From positions 1 to 13,995 of the forward strand of contig JACMIV010000341.1 in NCBI GenBank assembly GCA_014380965.1: DNA of 13,995 bases. Direction: 5' to 3'. This document shows, in pieces, positions 1 to 7,122 of this stretch. The DNA is from Rhizobiaceae bacterium. GTDB taxonomy: Bacteria; Pseudomonadota; Alphaproteobacteria; Rhizobiales; Rhizobiaceae. The notes beneath the pieces were generated by a model. The model did no database searches. It was not told the origin of the DNA and saw only the letters and a program-made list of their open reading frames with translations. Within the stretch, counting starts at the first letter, position 1. Every line of letters begins with the position of its first letter. A program made the position numbers and the translations under genes.

Positions 1-217
1 CTTCGGCCGGCGCTTCGGCGACCTGCCGGGCTTCGGGCGCGGCGGGCTGGCCGATCAGCATCCCGACGCCCGCGCCGCCGCCGATCGCGACGACGGTGAG
101 CACGACGACGGCGATAATCGTCGGCATCTTCGAGGTCTTCTTCGGCGCGACGTCGGCGGTGCCGCTCGCTTCCGCGAGGATCGAGGCGGCCAGATCGTCT
201 CCGCTGAGATCGGACAT
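1..217 (-). CDS. fliL: Flagellar basal body-associated protein FliL (N-terminal part)
   Basis: Only the first 72 codons are present; the gene continues off the left edge. The product begins MSDLSGDDLAASILAEA, has a basic stretch with KKTSK at residues 26-30, and one membrane segment at about residues 32-56, then a Pro/Ala/Glu-rich stretch. That matches the architecture of FliL, a single-pass inner-membrane protein that sits beside the stator and supports motor function. The start is the ATG at 217, preceded by AAGGAA with suitable spacing. Identification rests on the N-terminal layout plus position after flgH, where rhizobial clusters carry fliL; the diagnostic periplasmic domain lies outside the window. 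A TGA codon lies in the same frame four codons before the start, so a longer N terminus is excluded. Confidence 0.8.
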   Translation of the reverse strand, partial: MSDLSGDDLAASILAEASGTADVAPKKTSKMPTIIAVVVLTVVAIGGGAGVGMLIGQPAAPEARQVAEAPAE

Positions 218-448
218 GGTGATTTTCCTTCATCGGAAAAGGCGGCCGAAGCTGACGCCTCGGCCGGGACCCGTCGCCGTCATGGCGGTCCCTCGCCCTA
301 CCGATACGGTCGCTGCCTATCGCGAGCCTTGCGGCAGCTTCACCAAATCTTAACCACCTGCTCCGAGGTGCTCGGAGCCGGAAACGGTGACGAGCGCGGG
401 GATGAGCCCGCGCCCGTGAGGATCTGCTGTTCGTTTCGGAGGCCAGGC
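218..448 (-). promoter_or_regulatory. Structured flgH-fliL intergenic leader with a short ORF
   Basis: This 231-nt gap is the longest inside the otherwise tightly packed rod/ring operon. It holds two perfect inverted repeats: 394-400/407-413 (7-bp GC-only arms, 6-nt loop) and 360-367/371-378 (8-bp arms GCTCCGAG/CTCGGAGC, 3-nt loop). Neither is followed by a T-run on the transcribed strand, so they do not look like ordinary terminators. An AT-rich motif (AATCTTAACC on the plus strand) lies at 346-355. A 17-codon minus-strand ORF (230-283) has a good GAGGGA ribosome site and ends in TGA that runs directly into the fliL ribosome site, in the fliL frame. The structures are seen directly; any role in mRNA processing, a separate promoter or translational coupling is inference. 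Confidence 0.4.
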
Positions 449-1171
449 TCAGTAGGGAGCGATCACGTCGTAGATCTGCTGCCCCCAGCCCGGCTGCTGG
501 ACTTCCGTCAGGCGTCCGCGCCCGCCGTAGGAGATGCGCGCCTCGGCGATCCGCTCGTAGGGGATGGTGTTGTTCGGCAGGATGTCGCCCGGCCGGATGA
601 TGCCGGCGATGGTGAGAACGCGGACCTCGAAGTTGACGCGGATTTCCTGCTGGCCGGTGATGTAGAGGTTGCCGTTCGGCAGGACTTGCGTCACGACCGC
701 CGCCACCTGAAGATCGATCTTCTCGGACCGCTTGACGTTGCCCTTGCCAGTCGATTCCGAGGCATTGTTGGCGCCGAGCGACGCGCCGAGCGTCGGGAAC
801 GGCGTGCCGTCGAACGAGCCTTCGAAGTCGAGCCCGTTGTCGATCGTGGAGTCGCGCGAGCGCTTGGAATTGTTGTCGAGCTCGGCGCGATCCTGGATTT
901 CGATCTTGACGGTGACGATGTCGCCGTTGTTCAGCGCGCGCGCGTCGCGGAAGAGATTGGCCTTTTCGTCGACCCAGAGCGAGTTGCGCTGACCGCGGAG
1001 TTTCTCGGCAGGAAAGTTCGCGGGATCGACGAAGCTCGGATACTGGTGGACGCCCGCGCCGGGCTGGCTGAGCTGAGGCTCGCGCAAAAAGCTCTGGCCG
1101 ACGGTCGAGCAGCCCGAAAGGGCGCTGAGGGCGAGGAGCCCCAGGATCGGCATCATCTTCACGTCGGTCAT
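449..1171 (-). CDS. flgH: Flagellar L-ring protein FlgH
   Basis: The 240-residue product is a lipoprotein: a short hydrophobic leader ends in a lipobox LSGC at residues 18-21, so Cys21 should be lipidated and the protein placed in the outer membrane. Family features include the SLWVDEKANLFRDARALNNGDIVTV stretch (given here as SLWVDEKANLF plus GDIVTV), the GNLYITGQQEIRVN segment, and a C terminus with ARISYGGRGRL. FlgH forms the L-ring bushing around the rod in the outer membrane. Length is close to the usual 230 or so. Its ATG overlaps the motE stop by 4 nt (1168-1171), so translation is probably coupled. A second Met at residue 6 or 7 could also serve as start. It sits seven genes after flgB in the rod/ring operon. 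Confidence 0.96.
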   Translation of the reverse strand: MTDVKMMPILGLLALSALSGCSTVGQSFLREPQLSQPGAGVHQYPSFVDPANFPAEKLRGQRNSLWVDEKANLFRDARALNNGDIVTVKIEIQDRAELDNNSKRSRDSTIDNGLDFEGSFDGTPFPTLGASLGANNASESTGKGNVKRSEKIDLQVAAVVTQVLPNGNLYITGQQEIRVNFEVRVLTIAGIIRPGDILPNNTIPYERIAEARISYGGRGRLTEVQQPGWGQQIYDVIAPY

Positions 1172-1812
1172 CCCTGCCCTGGAGCGGCAGCTGCCACGTC
1201 CACGTCCTTGTTGGTCTTCTGCACGATGAGATTGGCGAGTTCCGCCGCCACCTCCGGCGGCATTTCCGACAGGATCGCGCTCGCCGTTCGGGGCTTCAGC
1301 TTGGTGACGATCGATGCGGCGGTCGTCCGGTCGAGCCCGGCGAGCTGCAGGGCGGCCGCATCGGGCTTCATGCCGGCGTAGATGTCGATGACGATTCCCG
1401 CGGTCGAGTCGATGAAGGCCTGCCGCTGCTGCAGCCAGTCCTGGTATTCCTTCCGCTTGGCTTCCAATGCGTCGATCTGGGCGCTGATCTCGCCCTCGAG
1501 TTCCTGGAGTCGCTTGGCCTGGATGGCCGCGCGCGCGTCCTTCGCCGGGTCGGCGATGTTGGTGCAGTAACGCTCGATGTCGCTGGCGGCCGCGGCGTCT
1601 TCGACGATGGGTTTTCCGTCGGTGCCTATGACGCGGACCTTGGTCGGACGCTCGACGAGGGCCTCGGGGGGGGTGCCGGACCCTGAGGCAGGCGCGCCCG
1701 AAGCCGCGAACACGATGGCGGGCGCCATGGAGGCGGCGATGGTGCCGAGGGCGAAGGCCGACAGCAGCGTCGCGCGGGTAAGGCGGCGAAGGGTTGCGGA
1801 TGTTTCGGTCAT
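1168..1812 (-). CDS. motE: MotE, periplasmic chaperone of the stator protein MotC
   Basis: The 214-residue product has an N-terminal signal sequence (hydrophobic residues about 14-36, likely cut after VFA), a coiled-coil-prone region at about residues 90-135 rich in Lys, Glu, Gln and Arg, and a C-terminal MgtE-N-like helical domain (about 143-198) with AGMKPDAAALQLAGL and MPPEVAAELANLI. This is the layout of rhizobial MotE, which in Sinorhizobium is a periplasmic, disulfide-linked dimer that stabilises and targets MotC. The protein has one cysteine (Cys83, in RYCTNIADP), which fits such a dimer. MotC is not in the window. It starts 1 nt after the flgI stop and overlaps flgH by 4 nt, as expected for this operon. 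The chaperone role is taken from the family, not shown by the sequence. Confidence 0.87.
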   Translation of the reverse strand: MTETSATLRRLTRATLLSAFALGTIAASMAPAIVFAASGAPASGSGTPPEALVERPTKVRVIGTDGKPIVEDAAAASDIERYCTNIADPAKDARAAIQAKRLQELEGEISAQIDALEAKRKEYQDWLQQRQAFIDSTAGIVIDIYAGMKPDAAALQLAGLDRTTAASIVTKLKPRTASAILSEMPPEVAAELANLIVQKTNKDVDVAAAAPGQG

Positions 1813-1813
1813 G

Positions 1814-3043
1814 TCACTGCACCACCAGATCGGCCTGGAGCGCTCCGGCCGTTTTGATTGCTTGGAGGATCGCGATGATCCCGGTCGGCTTCAGGCCGAG
1901 GCGATTGAGGCCGCGCACCACGGTCTCGAGATCGGCCCCCTCGACGATGGCGAAGTTGCCGCCCTCCTGCCGCGCGTCGACGACCGTGTCCGAGGTGACG
2001 ACCGTCTCCCCGTCGGTGAACTCGGCCGGCTGCGAGACGTTCGGCCGCTCCGTTATGCGCACAGTCAGGTTGCCGTGGGTAACGGCGACGGTGGAGATCT
2101 GCACCTCGTTGCCGATGACGACCGTTCCGGTGCGCTCGTCGATGACGACCTTCGCGGCCATGTCCGGCTGGATCGGCAGGTCTCCGATGTCGGCGATGAA
2201 CCGCGTCGAGGAAAGCTTGGCAGGGCGTGTCAGAGAGATGGTGCGCAGATCGTTTTCGCGGGCGACGGCCCGTCCGTAACGCTGGATCGCGAAGGCGTTG
2301 ATGGCGTCGACGACGCGGATCGCCGTGCGGTAGTCGGGATTGCGCAGCTCCATCGTGATCTGATCGGTCTCGGTCGTCGCGCGCGGTACCTCGCGTTCGA
2401 TGATGCCGCCGCCTGCGATACGCCCGGTCGTCGGCACGCCCTGGGTGAGGCGCTCGCTCTCGCCTTCGCTGGTGAAGCCGCTGACCGCGAGCGAGCCTTG
2501 CGCGACCGCGTAGATCTCGCCGTCCGCGCCGTAGAGGGGCGTCATGACAAGCGTTCCGCCCATCAGCGATTCCGCGTCGCCGAGCGAGGAGACCGAAACG
2601 TCGATGCGTGAGCCGGTGCCGACGAATGGCGGTAGGTCGGCGGTGACGACGACGGCCGCGACGTTCTTCGTGCGCGGATTGTTCGTGCGCACGTTGACGC
2701 CCATCCGGTCGAGCATCGACTGCAGCGACTGCTCGGTGAAGGGAGAATTGCGCAGAGAATCGCCGGTGCCCTGCAGGCCGATCACGAGGCCATAACCCAC
2801 GAGCTGGTTGTCGCGCACGCCTTTGATGGTCGTCACGTCCTTGATCCGGACGCCGTCCGAGATCAGCGCGTCGCGGCCGGGCCGCACGGTCTGGAAGTTT
2901 TCGCGGGCGCCGATGCCGGCCTCGCCGTAATATCCATCGGGCGGAATGCCGTAGCCGTTCGGATCGGCCGCAACCGCGTTGCCCGCGGCAAGCTGACCGA
3001 GGACGAGAGCGGCGGCGAGGATGCGGGAGAAGGCGGATGTCAT
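1814..3043 (-). CDS. flgI: Flagellar P-ring protein FlgI, with an N-terminal insertion
   Basis: FlgI forms the P-ring in the periplasm around the distal rod. The 409-residue product carries the family hallmarks DNQLVGYGLVIGLQGTGDS (about residues 77-95), SPFTEQSLQSML, VSSLGDAESLMGGTLVMTPL, VAQGSLAVSGF and a C-terminal IIAILQAIKTAGALQADL. A Sec signal peptide covers residues 1-25 or so (AVAA). Between it and the conserved RIKDV at residue 66 lie about 39 extra residues rich in Gly, Tyr and Pro (ADPNGYGIPPDGYYGEAG and onward). Most FlgI proteins are near 370 residues, with RIKDV almost directly after the signal peptide. The start overlaps the flgA stop by 4 nt, which favours this ATG. Function is certain; the extension's role is unknown. 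Confidence 0.97.
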   Translation of the reverse strand: MTSAFSRILAAALVLGQLAAGNAVAADPNGYGIPPDGYYGEAGIGARENFQTVRPGRDALISDGVRIKDVTTIKGVRDNQLVGYGLVIGLQGTGDSLRNSPFTEQSLQSMLDRMGVNVRTNNPRTKNVAAVVVTADLPPFVGTGSRIDVSVSSLGDAESLMGGTLVMTPLYGADGEIYAVAQGSLAVSGFTSEGESERLTQGVPTTGRIAGGGIIEREVPRATTETDQITMELRNPDYRTAIRVVDAINAFAIQRYGRAVARENDLRTISLTRPAKLSSTRFIADIGDLPIQPDMAAKVVIDERTGTVVIGNEVQISTVAVTHGNLTVRITERPNVSQPAEFTDGETVVTSDTVVDARQEGGNFAIVEGADLETVVRGLNRLGLKPTGIIAILQAIKTAGALQADLVVQ

Positions 3044-3537
3044 TGCGCGCGAACCTCGATGGTGCCGTCGGCGGCGACGACGCCTGAAATGGTGACGCCG
3101 CTGTCGGCGTTGCGGACGCGGATCGCCTCGCCCTCGCCCGCCGAGGCGAGCGGCACGCCGAGGCCAGAGATGACGACGCCGGCCTCGCGGTAGACGATCG
3201 GCGTCGGTACGCCGGCGCGCACGATGTCGGGCGACTTGAGGTCGGAGATCATGATCGGCTTGTTCGGCAGGAGCGTGCGCTTGGCGACCTTGTCGGACAG
3301 CATGCCCTCTTCGATCACGTAGGCCGACAGTTTGGCCCCGGGAATCCGGAACCGCGCCGCCGAGACGCCGCGGTCGAGGATGTTCTGGCCGGGATAGACC
3401 ACGACCGACGGCACCGGAAGCTCGATATCGGCTGCGAACGCGCGCACCGGGATCGAGAGGAGGACGAGCGATCCGACGAGCAGGCAGAGGCTGTAGAGGC
3501 AGACGAGAGCGCGCTCCCGCTTGGATATCCGTTCCAT
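3040..3537 (-). CDS. flgA: FlgA, P-ring assembly chaperone
   Basis: The 165-residue product has a signal peptide (hydrophobic residues about 11-34, ending AFA) and a mature part of about 130 residues resembling the SAF-fold C-terminal domain of FlgA: LPNKPIMISDLKSPDIVRAG (about 92-111), then VVISGLGVPLASAGEGEAIRVRN (shown in parts as GVPLASAGEGEAIRVRN) and VVAADGTIEVRAQ at the end. FlgA is a periplasmic chaperone that helps FlgI assemble into the P-ring. The gene ends inside the flgI start codon (4-nt overlap), so the chaperone and its client are translated together. Its ATG is preceded by GAAGGCG on the minus strand. It lies 68 nt after flgG. The length suits the shorter alphaproteobacterial FlgA forms rather than the roughly 220-residue enteric form. 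Confidence 0.93.
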   Translation of the reverse strand: MERISKRERALVCLYSLCLLVGSLVLLSIPVRAFAADIELPVPSVVVYPGQNILDRGVSAARFRIPGAKLSAYVIEEGMLSDKVAKRTLLPNKPIMISDLKSPDIVRAGVPTPIVYREAGVVISGLGVPLASAGEGEAIRVRNADSGVTISGVVAADGTIEVRAQ

Positions 3538-3605
3538 GGTCTGGCGCCTTCTTCTGCTCGGGATTGGGCTGGGGAAACCGCCGGTAGGCGGCGGCCTCCG
3601 GCGCG

Positions 3606-4391
<786 letters not shown>

Positions 4392-4420
4392 GAGTTCAAA
4401 TCCTCGTCTGACTGAAGGCG

Positions 4421-4744
4421 TCAGATGGCCATGCGGGAGAGTTCCTGATAGGCGGCGACCACCTTGTCGCGGACTGCGACGGCGGTGTTGAGCGTGCGCT
4501 CGGCGTTCATCACGGCGTCGACGACGGCCTGGGTGGAGGCCTGCCCGTTGATGCCCTGGACCGAGACGGCCTCGGCGTTCTTCATCGTGCCGATCGCGTC
4601 GCTCGCGACCTTGGACATGACTTCCGCAAAGCCCGGCTGCCCGGAGGCGGCGGCTCCGACGCCGCTGGACAGGCCCGTCGAAAGGCCGCCCTGGATGATG
4701 TTGGTCTCGATGCGCGGCAACGCGCTGCCGATGGCAGGAATCAT
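4421..4744 (-). CDS. fliE: FliE, MS-ring/rod junction protein
   Basis: The 107-residue product fits FliE in length and in its C-terminal half, with [20 protein letters not shown] (about residues 38-57), [21 protein letters not shown], and a closing helix with [21 protein letters not shown]. FliE joins the proximal rod to the MS-ring and is exported early. The start codon is 1 nt after the flgC stop (TGA C ATG), and its ribosome site GAGGAG lies inside the last codons of flgC, so the two genes are translationally coupled. The N-terminal 35 residues are low-complexity Gly/Ser/Ala, as is common in this family. Confidence 0.93.
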   Translation of the reverse strand: MIPAIGSALPRIETNIIQGGLSTGLSSGVGAAASGQPGFAEVMSKVASDAIGTMKNAEAVSVQGINGQASTQAVVDAVMNAERTLNTAVAVRDKVVAAYQELSRMAI

Positions 4745-4745
4745 G

Positions 4746-5162
4746 TCAGCTCCTCAGGAGATCGATGGTGACGTTGATGAGTTCGCGGGCTTGCTTGATG
4801 ACCTGGAGATTGGCTTCGTAGGAGCGGTTCGCCTCGCGCATGTCGGCCATCTCGACCAGCATGTTGACGTTCGGCATCTTGACGTAGCCCTCTGCATCGG
4901 CGGCCGGATTGCCCGGATCGTGTTCGATGGTGAAGTCGGTGCGGTCGGTGCCGTAGTCTGCGACGCGCACCAGTTCGGCGCCGCTGAGACTGTCCAGTTC
5001 GCTGGCAAAGGTCACGGTCTTGCGCCGGTAAGGATCGCTGCCGGGCGTCAGGCCGGTGGACTGCGCATTGGCGACGTTTTCGGAAACGATGCGCAGGCGG
5101 TTCGATTGCGCCTCAAGGCCGCTCGCCGCGATGCGCAGGCTGGAGATGATCGGATCGGACAT
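4746..5162 (-). CDS. flgC: Proximal rod protein FlgC
   Basis: The product is 138 residues from the ATG at 5162 ([20 protein letters not shown]). It carries the rod signature [22 protein letters not shown] (here split: [11 protein letters not shown] and SDPYRRK), the FlgC-specific VRVADYGTD region, [19 protein letters not shown] near residues 95-113, and a C-terminal helix ending [11 protein letters not shown]. FlgC is a proximal rod component assembled with FlgB and FlgF. The reading frame stays open for a further 198 codons upstream across flgB; that extension has no family resemblance and reflects the high GC content, so I place the start at 5162, just 5 nt after the flgB stop. Length agrees with other FlgC proteins (about 135). 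Confidence 0.96.
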   Translation of the reverse strand: MSDPIISSLRIAASGLEAQSNRLRIVSENVANAQSTGLTPGSDPYRRKTVTFASELDSLSGAELVRVADYGTDRTDFTIEHDPGNPAADAEGYVKMPNVNMLVEMADMREANRSYEANLQVIKQARELINVTIDLLRS

Positions 5163-5167
5163 CGCGG

Positions 5168-5560
5168 TTAGCCCCTGACGCTTGTGAGGAAGAAGCGGTG
5201 GAAGGCCTTGGCGATCGAGGCGTTCAGCGTGAACTGGCCGGAAATCTCGCCGGATTTCAGCATTTCCTGCTCGAGCGTGACCGAGTTGCCGGAATGCGTG
5301 ACGTCCCATGTCGCGTCGGTCTGTTCCTCGATGGCGACCTCGCGTCCGCCCCCGCCCACGAGGTGGATCGGGTTGGTGCCGGTCATCGCGAGCTGCGTCG
5401 CTTCCAAGGCTTCGGAAAAGCCTCGGATGTCCTTGGCCTTGTAGGCCGGCGTGTTGACGTTCGCGATGTTCTCGGCGACGACCGCCTGACGGTTCGCAAG
5501 CCATTCGGAGCGCCGCGTCGACAGGCCGAAGAGGTAAATCTGATCCAATGTGGTTCCCAA
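5168..5560 (-). CDS. flgB: Proximal rod protein FlgB, non-ATG start
   Basis: The first gene of the rod/ring operon encodes a product of up to 130 residues with [20 protein letters not shown], then [19 protein letters not shown] (about residues 28-46), the usual FlgB signature, and a C-terminal helix with [20 protein letters not shown]. No ATG lies in this frame upstream of the conserved part. Two TTG codons are candidates: 5560, behind a weak GGTGG, and 5548, behind GGGA. The second would place the start exactly where many rhizobial FlgB proteins begin (Met-x-x-Ile-x-Leu-Phe). An ATG at 5574 is in another frame, so a frameshift in the sequence is also possible. FlgB forms the proximal rod with FlgC and FlgF. 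Gene identity is firm; the start is not. Confidence 0.92.
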   Translation of the reverse strand: MGTTLDQIYLFGLSTRRSEWLANRQAVVAENIANVNTPAYKAKDIRGFSEALEATQLAMTGTNPIHLVGGGGREVAIEEQTDATWDVTHSGNSVTLEQEMLKSGEISGQFTLNASIAKAFHRFFLTSVRG

Positions 5561-5896
5561 CCGATCGCCACCATGATGACCAGCCGGTTCTAAGGCGATG
5601 CACTTGTCCGAAGCTTGCCTGAGGAAGAAGCCGCTCGCGCTCGAGCCGGATTGGAACAGGGCCGGCCGGCACCTCCATGATGTTGCACCGGCCGCTGCAG
5701 CGAGAGGCGGCGCGCAGGGAATGGAAGCTGGCCGCTGACCCTTTCGAGAATCTCAAAAGATGTGCCGAAGGGTTACCGAATCTTAAAGAATTTGACCAAC
5801 TCTGAACTCCGAGTGAATCATGTCGCGCGAAGTCTTCTGCCGTTGCTGACCAGCTCCGGGAGATCGACTGCCGCAGTCAGCGGACGGAGACTTCGA
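5561..5896. promoter_or_regulatory. Divergent flgB/cheW control region
   Basis: This 336-nt stretch has no supported gene and separates the minus-strand rod operon from plus-strand cheW, so it should hold promoters for both. It contains a perfect 10-bp GC palindrome at 5661-5670 (GCCGGCCGGC); an imperfect inverted repeat at 5741-5748/5752-5759 (CTTTCGAG and CTCAAAAG, 7 of 8 pairing, 3-nt spacer); and an AT-rich patch at 5773-5795 that includes TTACCGAATCTTAA, loosely like a CtrA site but with the half-sites one base too close. I could not find a convincing flgB promoter. An open frame covers 5762-5896 ahead of cheW, but it resembles nothing and lacks a ribosome site. Confidence 0.55.
5792..5821 (+). 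promoter_or_regulatory. Possible sigma-70-type promoter of cheW
   Basis: TTGACC (5792-5797) matches the -35 consensus at five of six bases. After an 18-nt spacer, AATCAT (5816-5821) matches the -10 consensus at four of six. Transcription would begin near 5828 and give a leader of about 69 nt before the cheW ATG at 5897. It is the best-placed candidate in the gap, but short matches like this arise by chance. Confidence 0.3.
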
Positions 5897-6376
5897 ATGG
5901 CGCAGCGTCTGGATGGCCCCATGTCTGCCAAGGCACCCGGATCGGAACTTCTGTCCGTGCGCGTCGGCGTGCAGGAATTCGCCCTCGACATCATGTGCGT
6001 GCGCGAGATTCGTGGCTGGATGTCCTCGACCCCGATGCCCCATTCGCCGCCCTCCGTGAAGGGCATGATCAATCTGCGCGGCGTCATCCTGTCGGTCATC
6101 GACCTCGGCGAGAAGCTCGGCCTAGCTCCCGTCGAGCCGAGCTCGTCGGCCGTCGTCGTGGTCGTCCAGCTCGAGGAGCGCCTGCTCGGCCTCCTCGTCG
6201 ACGCGGTCTGCGACATCATCACCGTCACCGCCGACATGGTGCAACCGACGCCGGATGTCGGCCATCAGGAATCGCAGGACTCGGTCTCCGGCATCATCAT
6301 GATCGACGGGCGGATCGTCAGCATCCTCTGCGTCCCCCATTGCTTCCCGGAGCGCACCGCCCCGATCGCGGCTTGA
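5897..6376 (+). CDS. cheW: Chemotaxis adaptor protein CheW
   Basis: The 159-residue product is a stand-alone CheW domain. Residues 18-45 (LLSVRVGVQEFALDI then VREIRGW) match the first beta strands and the VREI motif. GMINLRGVILSVIDL at 56-70 is the family hallmark, with the conserved Arg-Gly at 61-62. LLGLLVDAVCDIITV (about 96-110) and SVSGIIMIDGRIVSIL (129-144) complete subdomain 2. CheW couples methyl-accepting receptors to the kinase CheA in the cytoplasm. I chose the ATG at 5897 because GGACGGAGA lies just upstream and this gives normal CheW length; the frame is open back to 5762. No other chemotaxis gene is in the window. It is transcribed alone, away from flgB, and is closed by an intrinsic terminator. 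Confidence 0.94.
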   Translation: MAQRLDGPMSAKAPGSELLSVRVGVQEFALDIMCVREIRGWMSSTPMPHSPPSVKGMINLRGVILSVIDLGEKLGLAPVEPSSSAVVVVVQLEERLLGLLVDAVCDIITVTADMVQPTPDVGHQESQDSVSGIIMIDGRIVSILCVPHCFPERTAPIAA

Positions 6377-6423
6377 GGCAAGAGTTATACCCGTCCGCAG
6401 CCGCTTCGATTGCACCCGAAACG

Positions 6424-6462
6424 AAGAGGCCACGATCCGTGCATCCGGATCGTGGCCTTTTT
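6424..6462 (+). terminator. Intrinsic terminator after cheW, possibly bidirectional
   Basis: A perfect 12-bp stem (6428-6439 GGCCACGATCCG with 6446-6457) closes a 6-nt loop and is followed at once by TTTTT (6458-6462). It lies 47 nt beyond the cheW stop. The A-rich stretch before the stem gives a less regular T-rich tract on the other strand, so it may also stop transcripts leaving the converging gene at 6534-6977. A separate perfect 12-bp palindrome (GCCTGCGCAGGC) lies at 6473-6484. Confidence 0.92.
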
Positions 6463-6533
6463 CGCATCTCTTGCCTGCGCAGGCTGCATCCCGGGGGGTC
6501 CGAGATGCCAAGCCACTCCACAGCCTGCAAATT

Positions 6534-6977
6534 CTAGCGTCCCGGCACCAGCTTCGCTGCCTCGATCGCGGCCCGGAGCTGGTCCGTGTTGACCTCCGGA
6601 TCGACCTCGGTCTCCTCGAAGGCGATGAAGGTGATGGTCACCGATGCGGTGGCCGCCGTCAGGCCGAGACGGAAATGCGCGGTTACGCCCTGGTGGTGGA
6701 ACTCCATCGCCAGATCGATCGCGGCCGCGCCGCCCCAGGCGAGGTGGACGTCGCCCTCGTTGCCGAAGCGCAGCGTGCCGGTCTTGAGATAAAGCTGGCT
6801 CGATGAATTGACGATGTCGGCGATGTTGCCGAGCTGCTCCATCCGCAGGAACGCGACGTAGTCGACGACATCGACGAGACGCAGTTCAGACACGACCTGG
6901 GCGATGCCGTCGGCGAGGAGTCTCTCACGTTCTGCCGTATGCTTGTTGCGAAGATTGAGCATGAAGTGAGAACCCAT
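6534..6977 (-). CDS. Uncharacterised flagellar-cluster protein
   Basis: I do not know a functional name for this product. From the ATG at 6977 it has 147 residues (MGSHFMLNLRNKHTAERERL); an in-frame ATG at 6962 would give 142. It has no signal peptide or membrane segment, so it is probably cytoplasmic. The N-terminal third looks helical (LLADGIAQVVSELRLVDVVD, then YVAFLRMEQLGNIADIVNSS). The middle is likely beta-rich, with TLRFGNEGDVHLAWGG, MEFHHQGVTAHFRLGL and VTITFIAFEE; the His-His-Gln is notable. From memory, rhizobia encode similar small proteins of unknown function, but I cannot verify it here. It is the last gene of the motor/export operon, 145 nt after flhB, a gap long enough for its own promoter. 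A role in flagellation is inferred only from position. Confidence 0.75.
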   Translation of the reverse strand: MGSHFMLNLRNKHTAERERLLADGIAQVVSELRLVDVVDYVAFLRMEQLGNIADIVNSSSQLYLKTGTLRFGNEGDVHLAWGGAAAIDLAMEFHHQGVTAHFRLGLTAATASVTITFIAFEETEVDPEVNTDQLRAAIEAAKLVPGR

Positions 6978-7122
6978 AAAACACCATCCCAACTTTAACA
7001 GAGCAATGCTTGCGCCGACCCTGCAACGCGGTCTCGGCGGTGTCGGCACCGTCGCCGGACCGGCTTTCCGTCCGCAACCGAATCGCCATTTTTCTCGTCC
7101 GGTCGTCCGGACATCGCAGGTC

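Noticed and set aside
329..1381. 350-codon plus-strand open frame
   Set aside because: It runs antisense to flgH and motE, has Arg/Ala/Asp-rich composition typical of GC-rich antisense frames, and shows no domain.
3578..3591. Small hairpin between flgG and flgA
   Set aside because: A 5-bp stem with no T-run is expected often by chance at this GC content.
5762..5896. 45-residue N-terminal extension of cheW
   Set aside because: No ribosome site precedes the ATG at 5762, whereas 5897 has a strong one and gives normal CheW length.
7097..7112. Hairpin GTCCGG/CCGGAC after flhB as a terminator
   Set aside because: The stem is only 6 bp and is followed by an A-run rather than a T-run on the transcribed strand.
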